In this document: positions 55,530 to 62,691 of the stretch, in pieces
Position numbering within the stretch: position 1 is the stretch's first letter
Layout of the letters: the number at the start of each line of letters is the position of its first letter
DNA from: Celeribacter sp. PS-C1
GTDB taxonomy: Bacteria > Pseudomonadota > Alphaproteobacteria > Rhodobacterales > Rhodobacteraceae
Assembly (NCBI RefSeq): GCF_019429625.1
Contig: NZ_JAHXRW010000001.1
Location: forward strand, 248,001-312,000
DNA length: 64,000 nt
Direction: 5' to 3'
The notes under the pieces: model-generated
Seen by the model: only the letters and a program-made list of their open reading frames with translations
Told to the model about the DNA's origin: nothing
The model's database searches: none
Translations under genes and position numbers: made by a program

Positions 55530-57374
55530 TTATTGCGCGTCTTCCGGCAGGATGCGCACTCCGCCTTTGTCCGCCGCAGAGGCCAGCATCGCATAGGCCT
55601 TGAGCGCGGTGGAGACAGCGCGCGGACGCGGGGCCGCAGGTTTCCACGGCAGCGGGCCTTTCTCTTCGCGACGGGCCGCGAGCACGGCGTCATCGACCTT
55701 GAGCTGGATCGAACGGTTCGGGATGTCGATCTCGACCGTATCTCCGGTTTCCACCAGCCCGATCAAACCTCCCTCGGCCGCCTCAGGCGACACGTGGCCA
55801 ATCGAAAGACCCGAGGTGCCGCCAGAAAAGCGCCCATCGGTCAAAAGCGCGCATTTCTTGCCCAGACCTTTGGATTTCAAATAGGACGTCGGGTAGAGCA
55901 TCTCCTGCATCCCCGGACCGCCTTGCGGGCCTTCGTAGCGGATGATGACCACTTCGCCAGCTTGCACTTCGCGAGTCAAAACGCCGTTAACGGCGTCGTC
56001 TTGCGATTCGTAAACGCGGGCGGTGCCGGTGAATTTCAGGATGCTTTCATCCACACCCGCCGTTTTCACGATACAGCCACGCTCAGCAATGTTGCCGAAC
56101 AGAACGGCCAGACCACCGTCTTTCGAAAACGCGTGTTCCACGGAACGGATCACGCCATTTTCGCGGTCAGTGTCGAGTTCCTTGTAACGGTTCTCGGTCG
56201 AAAACGCCTGCGTCGTACGCACGCCGCCGGGGGCCGCTTTGAAAAGCTGCTCGGCTTCGGGGTTATTCGCAACCGTGATATCCCATTTCGCAATCGCAGC
56301 TGCCATCGTGTCGCTGTGCACCGTGCGCACATCGCCATGCAGCAATCCGCCACGATGCATTTCGCCCAGAATGGAGAAGATGCCACCAGCACGGTGCACG
56401 TCTTCCATATGGACGTTGTGGATGTTCGGCGCGACTTTGCAGAGACAGGGGACCTTGCGCGACAGACGGTCGATGTCTTGCATGGTGAAATCCACCTTGC
56501 CCTCATAGGCGATGGCCAAGAGGTGCAGTACCGTGTTGGTCGAGCCGCCCATGGCGATATCGAGAGACATGGCGTTTTCAAACGCCTCGAAGGTCGCGAT
56601 CTCACGCGGCAGGTAGCCCGGAAGCTCCTCGTCGTAGTGTTTCTTGGTGATCTCGACGATCTTACGCCCGGCCTCGAGGAACAGGTTCTTACGATCCGCA
56701 TGGGTCGCCAGCGTCGAGCCGTTGCCCGGAAGTGCCAGACCCAAAGCTTCGGCCAGACAGTTCATAGAGTTCGCGGTGAACATGCCGGAGCAGGACCCGC
56801 AAGTCGGACATGCGTTTTGTTCGAACGCGTCGACCTGTTCGTCGGTGTATTGATCATCGGCGGCGGCAACCATCGCATCGACGAGGTCCACAGCACGTTC
56901 CAGATCACCGATCTGCACCTTGCCAGCTTCCATCGGGCCGCCAGAGACAAAGATCACCGGAATGTTGAGGCGCATCGCGGCCATCATCATGCCGGGGGTG
57001 ATTTTATCGCAGTTGGAGATACAGACCATGGCATCCGCGCAATGCGCGTTGACCATATACTCGACCGAATCCGCGATGATTTCGCGCGAGGGCAGGGAGT
57101 AGAGCATCCCGTCGTGGCCCATCGCAATGCCGTCATCGACCGCAATGGTGTTGAATTCTTTCGCCACACCGCCCGCTTTTTCAATCTCGCGTGCCACCAT
57201 CTGGCCGAGGTCCTTGAGGTGGACGTGGCCGGGCACGAATTGCGTGAACGAGTTCACGACCGCGATGATCGGCTTGCCGAAATCTCCATCGGTCATGCCG
57301 GTCGCGCGCCAAAGGCCGCGGGCACCGGCCATGTTCCGGCCATGGGTCGAGCGGCGGGATCTGTAATGAGGCAT
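55530..57374 (-). CDS. ilvD: Dihydroxy-acid dehydratase
   Basis: This 614-residue iron-sulfur enzyme dehydrates dihydroxy acids in valine/isoleucine (and pantothenate) synthesis. [19 protein letters not shown] marks the N-terminus. Cluster cysteines lie in [11 protein letters not shown] and [19 protein letters not shown], the 4Fe-4S type. I place the start at the ATG at 57374 ([17 protein letters not shown]), the usual beginning in related bacteria; an ATG eight codons upstream (57398) has a somewhat better ribosome site and cannot be excluded. Confidence 0.96.
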   Translation of the reverse strand: MPHYRSRRSTHGRNMAGARGLWRATGMTDGDFGKPIIAVVNSFTQFVPGHVHLKDLGQMVAREIEKAGGVAKEFNTIAVDDGIAMGHDGMLYSLPSREIIADSVEYMVNAHCADAMVCISNCDKITPGMMMAAMRLNIPVIFVSGGPMEAGKVQIGDLERAVDLVDAMVAAADDQYTDEQVDAFEQNACPTCGSCSGMFTANSMNCLAEALGLALPGNGSTLATHADRKNLFLEAGRKIVEITKKHYDEELPGYLPREIATFEAFENAMSLDIAMGGSTNTVLHLLAIAYEGKVDFTMQDIDRLSRKVPCLCKVAPNIHNVHMEDVHRAGGIFSILGEMHRGGLLHGDVRTVHSDTMAAAIAKWDITVANNPEAEQLFKAAPGGVRTTQAFSTENRYKELDTDRENGVIRSVEHAFSKDGGLAVLFGNIAERGCIVKTAGVDESILKFTGTARVYESQDDAVNGVLTREVQAGEVVIIRYEGPQGGPGMQEMLYPTSYLKSKGLGKKCALLTDGRFSGGTSGLSIGHVSPEAAEGGLIGLVETGDTVEIDIPNRSIQLKVDDAVLAARREEKGPLPWKPAAPRPRAVSTALKAYAMLASAADKGGVRILPEDAQ

Positions 57375-57521
57375 GGTGTTGGCTTTCTGTAACGTCATAT
57401 GAGCCGCCTATTGGGCGGGTTGACGTTGCATAAGGCTTTCGGCGCGACATTTCCAGTCACGAACACATGTGCGCGGATGAATAATGTTGCTGGAAACGGT
57501 GCTGACCCTTGGCTCGAAACC

Positions 57522-58580
57522 TTAGATCAGCTTTTTCTTGCGTTTAAGCGTCTCGCCAAACTCAAGCGAGGGCTCGAGGGTGATGATCTCGCCGCCTGCT
57601 GCGTTTTCATCTTCGACCCGTTTGGCGATAATCTGAGCCGCGGCGCGCCCGATCTCGGCACGGCAGGCATCCATCGTGGCCAATTTACGCGGCAGACCAT
57701 CAAGGAATTCGATGCCGTTGAACCCGGCAAGGCCAACATCCCCCGGCACGTCGATGCCGTTGTCGAGGCAATACATGAGGCCGCCAGCACCGATCATGTC
57801 GTTGGAATAGTAAAGGAAATCGATTGGGTCTTCTTCGTTGCGCTTGAGAATGGCCTCGGTCATCTCGCGGCCTTTTTTGAGCGCGGAGCCGCCGGAATAG
57901 AATTCGCTGTCGGCAATTTCCAAACCGGATTTCGCGAGCACTTCTGTAAAACCCTCGAAGCGTTTGCGGGCGCGGTGATCAAGCGGCATTTTGGTGCCCA
58001 GAAACCCGATCCGTTTGTAGCCGGCATCAATGATCGCCTGCGCCATTTTGCGGCCCGCGCGACGGTGCGAGATCCCAACGGCAGAGTCGATCGCTTCGCC
58101 ATCCGTGTCCATGATTTCCACGATCGGAATGCCAGCCGCCGCCATCATCGCCTTTGAGGCTTCGGTGTGTTCCAGCCCTGCGATAATCACGCCGGAGGGA
58201 CGCCAGGACAGCATTTGATAAAGGACTGCCTCTTCGCGTTCGGGTTTGTAATTGGTGATGCCGACGACGGGTTGAAGTTCGGTGTCTTCTAGTACCTCAT
58301 TGATGCCGGTCATGACCTCGGGGAAGACCATGTTGGACATCGAGGGGATGATCACGGCCACGAGGTTCACCCGGGAAGACGCGAGAGCACCGGCGATTTT
58401 ATTCGGCACGTAGCCAAGTTCGCGGGCGGCCTCCAAAACTTTGGTCCGGGTCGCTTCGGATACATCGCCACGATTGCGCAGCACGCGGCTGACAGTCATC
58501 TCGGACACGCCGGAGGCTTCGGACACATCTCGAAGCGTAAGCGGCCGTTTCGACGGTGTGTTTCCGGAACCCTGTGACAT
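57522..58580 (-). CDS. LacI-family regulator, GntR (gluconate)-like
   Basis: This 352-residue regulator has an N-terminal LacI HTH (LTLRDVSEASGVSEMTVSRVLRNRGDVSEATR) with a hinge YVPNKIAGALASSR. A periplasmic-binding-type sensor domain follows. The sensor resembles E. coli GntR (PSMSNMVFPEVMTGINEVLED; MLSWRPSGVIIAGLEHTE). Gluconate-type sugar acids are the likely signal, but no such pathway gene is adjacent. The ATG at 58580 is used. A TGTTA...TAACA palindrome lies 81 bases upstream. Confidence 0.9.
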   Translation of the reverse strand: MSQGSGNTPSKRPLTLRDVSEASGVSEMTVSRVLRNRGDVSEATRTKVLEAARELGYVPNKIAGALASSRVNLVAVIIPSMSNMVFPEVMTGINEVLEDTELQPVVGITNYKPEREEAVLYQMLSWRPSGVIIAGLEHTEASKAMMAAAGIPIVEIMDTDGEAIDSAVGISHRRAGRKMAQAIIDAGYKRIGFLGTKMPLDHRARKRFEGFTEVLAKSGLEIADSEFYSGGSALKKGREMTEAILKRNEEDPIDFLYYSNDMIGAGGLMYCLDNGIDVPGDVGLAGFNGIEFLDGLPRKLATMDACRAEIGRAAAQIIAKRVEDENAAGGEIITLEPSLEFGETLKRKKKLI

Positions 58581-58660
58581 GGCCTGACCCTCTGAACTGT
58601 TTGTAATTTCACTCAGTCTACACCATAAAACTGCCTTGTCCATCTGGCGCAGATTAAAAT

Positions 58661-58674
58661 TGTTATCGCTAACA
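58661..58674. promoter_or_regulatory. LacI-family operator-like palindrome
   Basis: TGTTATCGCTAACA differs by one base from the perfect palindrome TGTTAGCGCTAACA, the common operator form of GntR-like LacI regulators. It lies between the regulator (start 58580) and tRNA-Arg (58755), so autoregulation is the simplest reading. Confidence 0.6.
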
Positions 58675-58754
58675 GGCGCCAGGTTCGATTTCTCGGCTCA
58701 CGGCCCGCCTCAACCCTTGTGCCGATGCGGGTGCCGAGGCTATGAGACGGATGT

Positions 58755-58831
58755 GGCCCCGTGGCTCAACTGGATAGAGCAGCCCCCTCCTAAGGGGCAG
58801 GTTGCAGGTTCGAATCCTGCCGGGGTCACCA
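58755..58831 (+). tRNA. tRNA-Arg (anticodon CCT)
   Basis: A 77-nt cloverleaf with encoded CCA: acceptor GGCCCCG/CGGGGTC, D arm GCTC/GAGC, anticodon stem GCCCC/GGGGC enclosing CTCCTAA (anticodon CCT), and T arm CAGGTTCGAATCCTG. It reads AGG. tRNA-Arg(CCT) is a well-known insertion site for genomic islands, and here the island-like region begins right after it. Confidence 0.96.
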
Positions 58832-59327
58832 CTGTCTTATTAGACTTTTGAGTCTAGAAGCATAGCCTGGACGCGAGCCATTCAGTGCCCGAGCGATATC
58901 TCTGCGGGATCAGGTGTTCGTTCCATAGGAGAAGGCAGCTCACAAAAGGAGCGACTCAAAACCTAAAAGGTCGGTCGCAACTTTGTAGGGCAAATGCCCT
59001 AACTGATTTTAGTTTTGAGCTGTGACCCAAAGTTGTGCCTCTAGATAGAGTGGAAACAGCGTAGTGTCACGTATACGCAGCGCTGTGCGTTCAGAGACTT
59101 GCCTCTATTGACGAGAGCTCTTGCCTCTGCCTTTCTCTGCCAAACGCCTTCTCTTATTGGGCGCAACACTCATAAAAACAGGCAAGTCCCGTATCAAAGG
59201 CTTCCCTCTTGGTGGGGCTTCGGAGACCTGCCATCAAAATCCCGAAATGCTGTCCCCAGCTTGTCTTTTGAAAGTGTCGGGCATTCCTTCCATTTTCAAG
59301 ACATCCTCGAAACGAAAGGAAATCAGG
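58832..59327. other. Non-coding stretch at the island edge, rich in inverted repeats
   Basis: No convincing gene lies here. Just after the tRNA, TAGACT/AGTCTA (58842-58857) can form a small hairpin. At 58955-59035 several repeats are interleaved: CTCAAAAC-C-TAAAA with TTTTAGTTTTGAG; TAGGGCA/TGCCCTA around AA; and CAACTTTG (58978) with CAAAGTTG (59028). The frames covering 59099-59330 lack a ribosome site and resemble no protein. The region may hold transposon-end binding sites, an attachment site or a structured RNA. Confidence 0.5.
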
Positions 59328-59483
59328 ATGTCGAAAACAAAAAGCATGACCCAATCCGCAGCCGCCCGGATTCAGGCCGCAGGTGCAGTCAAGTCAGGCG
59401 GCCAGACGGCCAAGGGAAGCTTTGCCACACGTGCGCAAAGGGCTGCTGCAAAGGGCTCTAAAAGCTCCAACACCAAGAAATAA
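59328..59483 (+). CDS. Small basic protein with SMP-like motif
   Basis: This 51-residue protein is very basic and rich in Ala, Ser, Lys and Gln. Its pattern MT-SAAARIQAAGA...GG...GSFATRAQRAA recalls the short seed-maturation-protein (SMP) type motif seen in small bacterial proteins (from memory, moderate certainty). It probably lacks a stable core and may bind nucleic acid. AAAGGA lies seven bases before the ATG at 59328. First of three tightly spaced genes; a strong hairpin follows its stop. Confidence 0.6.
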   Translation: MSKTKSMTQSAAARIQAAGAVKSGGQTAKGSFATRAQRAAAKGSKSSNTKK

Positions 59484-59490
59484 ATGGTTT

Positions 59491-59515
59491 GGGATGGTGG
59501 CTGTGCCACCATCCC
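59491..59515. other. Perfect 11-bp hairpin between two small island genes
   Basis: GGGATGGTGGC (59491-59501) and GCCACCATCCC (59505-59515) pair perfectly around TGT. No T run follows, so it is not an ordinary terminator. It begins seven bases after one stop and ends 16 before the next start, so it may protect or process the mRNA or shape relative expression. Confidence 0.7.
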
Positions 59516-59531
59516 GCTATCGAGGTACAAT

Positions 59532-59741
59532 ATGTATTATTCAAAAGATAAAACACTAAACGAAGTGATTGCAAACGAGGTGAATTTAGGGGCGCGTTAT
59601 GTTCATGGGAAGAAACATGCCAAGCTCTTTCTTGCTGGTGGTGGCCTCTTGGTTTTTTCACGTACGCCCAGCGATCATCGGGCGTATCGGAACGTAAAAG
59701 CAGAACTGGCTCGACTGCACAGACAACAGGTTCAGGAATAA
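59532..59741 (+). CDS. Small island protein of unknown function
   Basis: This 69-residue protein has a compact middle (HGKKHAKLFLAGGGLLVFSRTPSDHRAYRNVKAELARLHRQ). This H-x-K...G-x-x-V-x-S-x-TPSD-x-RA-x-x-N pattern recalls small proteins found in phage and plasmid regions, but I cannot name a family. The ATG at 59532 has GAGG about eight bases upstream; an ATG at 59484 would place the hairpin inside the gene. Its stop overlaps the ankyrin gene start by one base, so the two are co-translated. Confidence 0.65.
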   Translation: MYYSKDKTLNEVIANEVNLGARYVHGKKHAKLFLAGGGLLVFSRTPSDHRAYRNVKAELARLHRQQVQE

Positions 59742-61876
59742 TGGTTTACGATCTTACCCCCATCCCCCAACCTTCAGAAATCGTCGCATTTCTGATCCGT
59801 GCGATGTCGCACGTTGACGATGCAAATGATGCAGCACTCAAGAAAGAGCTTCAACGCCTTCGAAAAGGCAAACCTTTGTCCGCCGAGGCGGCGAATGAGC
59901 TTCTGAGAAAGCATCTCCGTGATTTCCATGATGCGAATGGCAATGACGAGTGGGATGCAACCGACTTCCTACCTATGCTTCGGAAGTACACCGAGTTATG
60001 CCTTCGCCTTGATTGTTCAGCTTTGCCCGCCGAAGTCGTGCGCGGCGTTTTCGACAGGGTAGCATTCGGTTGCTTCCAAGATATCTTTTGCAACGTCTTG
60101 CCCGTCACGGGCGTTTCGCCAGAAGAACTACTCGGCAATCCTGGGCAAGCTACGCAGCTTTTGTGGCAATCCCGTGTGAAAGACTTTGGGCTTGTACGGC
60201 TCGCGGCCGAAATCGAAATCAATTTGGGGCCGAGCATATCTGGAGGCGATTGGGAAAAAAACATCCGGCGCTGGTCTAAAGGTGAAAACGACACCCAAAT
60301 CCGCATGATCCTAGAACTCATGAAGAACTGGGACCGAAAATTTGCACGGGCGTTGTTGGCCGCGAGACTATATCAGCGGTATTGTGATCTTAGTTTGGTC
60401 GATTGCCGGAACCATAAGCCACGGTATGAAATTCCCTTTGATTTCCATGAAATTCAGTCGGCGATCACGGCACAGTTGGATGTCCCAGCCTTGAGAGAGG
60501 GCTGTGATCTGAATGAAGTACAACAGAGCGCCATAATTGAAATCACGCGACTTACGGACCCACGTCGCGACAAGGCGGAAGGGGAAGCCGCCACTGCCGA
60601 AGCGCTTTTCGAAAGCCTCGAAAGTTCTTTACATGGGCAACCTCGTTTGGCTGGTCTTGGCCTTTTTAGGGGGCGCTATTTCGCTCAGTTTGGAAAGCTC
60701 GAAGACGCCCTGAATGCGTTCGATGAGGCTGCAAATTGGTTCCAGTTCCGCAGCGCAGATCAGCTGAAGAGCTGTCTACATTACATTTTGAACATTTCGA
60801 AGATGCTTGGAAAACGACGAATCTATGCAAAGTGGGAAGGGCTTTGTGAAGGGCTCGGTCTTGCTCTCGATATTTCAGACGCTGAGCTCGCTGTAGAAAG
60901 AGACTTCCCAAATCTGTTTCCGGAAGCTGATCCAATTTTCAAATTGCATCCCCTAGATGACTATTTCATTGATCTTTCAAAATGGAAAAGCCGTCAGGTC
61001 GATCTTCGGAATCCCGACCGGATCATCAAGGGGTATGGCAAGACGCCAACACCGCAAATTGCGCTTTTTGCCCACCTTGGACAGGTCGATAAGGTCACTC
61101 AACTGTTGGCAGCTGGCGCTGATCCTAACAATTTGGACAAGAACGGGGGATCTCCTCTTTTAATGTCACTTCAAGGGAACAATGAGGCTTGCTTCTGGGC
61201 TCTGCTTCCTGTGACGAGCGAAGAGGTGATCAACGATAGAACCAAGGGCGGAAAGTCCTCACTATTTGAAGCGATTTCCATGGGGCGAGTCGATTTTGTT
61301 CAGGCCCTTCTCAACCGAGGTGCAGATGTTGAAATCAGGGGAGAGAAACAACAAACAGCTCTTTTCGAGGCGGTCGGACATTTTGCAAACCCGAGTGCTT
61401 TTGCCCAAGCGGCAAGGCGAGCCGGGACAGTGGGTGCTGATTTCCCTGCATTCCTGCGCAAGACAACTTCGCCTTTCACAGCGGAGGAGGCTCGCGCACA
61501 GTCGCTCTCGCAATACACGGAGGATGAATTGGCCATTTTGCCCGGAATCGCAGAGCACCTCCTGCAAGGAGATAACCCGACGACCCGTAAAATTGTTCAA
61601 TGTCTGTTGGACGCTGGCGCTGATATTAACGCGGTGACTGACAACGAGAATCTGACACCATTTTTGTATGCGGCCGAAGTGGGAAACCCATGGCTACTAA
61701 AGATATTGGTTGATCATGGTGCCGATATCAGATCGCGGGATGCGCGAGGTGGGACCGCTTTGTCGCGCCTTCATTTTTTCGGCCATTCGCGACTTTCTGC
61801 TGACTTTTTACTTTGGATACAGCCGGTTGATCGGGTTTGGTTGAGAGAAGCGCCGATACAAAATCAAAAAATTTGA
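59741..61876 (+). CDS. Large ankyrin-repeat protein with unknown N-terminal region
   Basis: This 711-residue protein has no signal peptide or membrane helix. Residues about 1-425 are an all-helical region I cannot assign, including a TPR-like stretch (FGKLEDALNAFDEAANWF). Ankyrin repeats follow from about 430: QVDKVTQLLAAGADPNNLDKNG, RVDFVQALLNRGADVEI (about 510), IVQCLLDAGADINAV (about 613) and NPWLLKILVDHGADI (about 645). The helical region may be an effector or sensor part and the repeats a partner-binding part. It is coupled by overlap to the 69-residue gene. It is island cargo; function unknown. Confidence 0.82.
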   Translation: MVYDLTPIPQPSEIVAFLIRAMSHVDDANDAALKKELQRLRKGKPLSAEAANELLRKHLRDFHDANGNDEWDATDFLPMLRKYTELCLRLDCSALPAEVVRGVFDRVAFGCFQDIFCNVLPVTGVSPEELLGNPGQATQLLWQSRVKDFGLVRLAAEIEINLGPSISGGDWEKNIRRWSKGENDTQIRMILELMKNWDRKFARALLAARLYQRYCDLSLVDCRNHKPRYEIPFDFHEIQSAITAQLDVPALREGCDLNEVQQSAIIEITRLTDPRRDKAEGEAATAEALFESLESSLHGQPRLAGLGLFRGRYFAQFGKLEDALNAFDEAANWFQFRSADQLKSCLHYILNISKMLGKRRIYAKWEGLCEGLGLALDISDAELAVERDFPNLFPEADPIFKLHPLDDYFIDLSKWKSRQVDLRNPDRIIKGYGKTPTPQIALFAHLGQVDKVTQLLAAGADPNNLDKNGGSPLLMSLQGNNEACFWALLPVTSEEVINDRTKGGKSSLFEAISMGRVDFVQALLNRGADVEIRGEKQQTALFEAVGHFANPSAFAQAARRAGTVGADFPAFLRKTTSPFTAEEARAQSLSQYTEDELAILPGIAEHLLQGDNPTTRKIVQCLLDAGADINAVTDNENLTPFLYAAEVGNPWLLKILVDHGADIRSRDARGGTALSRLHFFGHSRLSADFLLWIQPVDRVWLREAPIQNQKI

Positions 61877-62071
61877 AAGCCTCTACGACAAACGATTTAT
61901 CTATTTTCGTAGCGTACCATCAGAAATTTATTCTGTCCTTGGCAGCACAGTAGGATTTTACGTCGCTTCATCGAAAGACTGTCTATTCAACGCGGTTCAG
62001 AGTACCTGTGAAGACGATAGAGGATACTAAATTTGAATAGGTTTCTAAAAAGAATGCATGTAGCTCAGCAG

Positions 62072-62593
62072 CTACACTTCACCCGTCAGCGCCAAAGCCT
62101 CAATAGCCCCATCCAAAGCATCTTTTGTCGTGGCTAGGCAATACTTGACCTCGCCCCACATTGTGGCTGGAATCAGAAAACGTGCTTCTGAGATATCGAC
62201 AGCATGGTTCGCGAGGAAATGGTTCATTCCATCAAGGCTTATTATCGCATTCACGATAATATCGACTTCATCCAGGTTCAGCAGACCCAAATCAGATGAC
62301 AGACTGTCAGAGAGAAGCCTCCGCACCCTTCCAATCGAAATAAATTCGCTGTCCGGAGTTGGGCCGTCGAGATTTTGCTTCAGAGCGCGCGCATAGTTCC
62401 GAAACTCGGCTGCAAGGATGCGCCGCAATGTTTGGCGTTTGGTTGCCAGTTGTCGCTCATGCGTCTCTCTGTCGTGCTTCGCATTTGCTCTCAAAGTCCA
62501 GATGACGCCGAAAAAGCCGATGACCCCAACAATGGATGTCTGAAAGCGATCCAGCAAATCGATGACATCAATGATCGTCAAAACGAAATCCAT
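62072..62593 (-). CDS. Small membrane-anchored protein with coiled-coil, unknown function
   Basis: This 173-residue protein has one N-terminal membrane helix (about residues 17-36), then a charged helical stretch (RANAKHDRETHERQLATKRQTLRRILAAEFRNYARALKQN), and a mixed C-terminal part. The layout is common in island-borne accessory proteins. It lies convergent to the ankyrin gene and 98 bases downstream of the tniQ-like gene. I do not recognise the family. Confidence 0.65.
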   Translation of the reverse strand: MDFVLTIIDVIDLLDRFQTSIVGVIGFFGVIWTLRANAKHDRETHERQLATKRQTLRRILAAEFRNYARALKQNLDGPTPDSEFISIGRVRRLLSDSLSSDLGLLNLDEVDIIVNAIISLDGMNHFLANHAVDISEARFLIPATMWGEVKYCLATTKDALDGAIEALALTGEV

Positions 62594-62691
62594 TCATGAA
62601 AAATACTTGGACCCAGAGCATGCATAACAGGATCGACATGGGCAAGAGTTTCCGTGGGCCTTGCCCATGCCTGTCTTCTGCCTGTTCAATC

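Noticed and set aside
55491-57392. Open frame of 633 codons on the plus strand across ilvD
   Set aside because: ilvD on the other strand has every family motif; the plus frame is its shadow.
59099-59327. Two overlapping frames before the 51-residue island gene
   Set aside because: Neither has a ribosome site or recognisable composition. One is only an upstream extension of the small gene, whose own ATG at 59328 has a good site.
59484-59531. ATG at 59484 as start of the 69-residue gene
   Set aside because: It directly follows a stop, has no ribosome site and would put a perfect hairpin inside the coding part; the ATG at 59532 is better.
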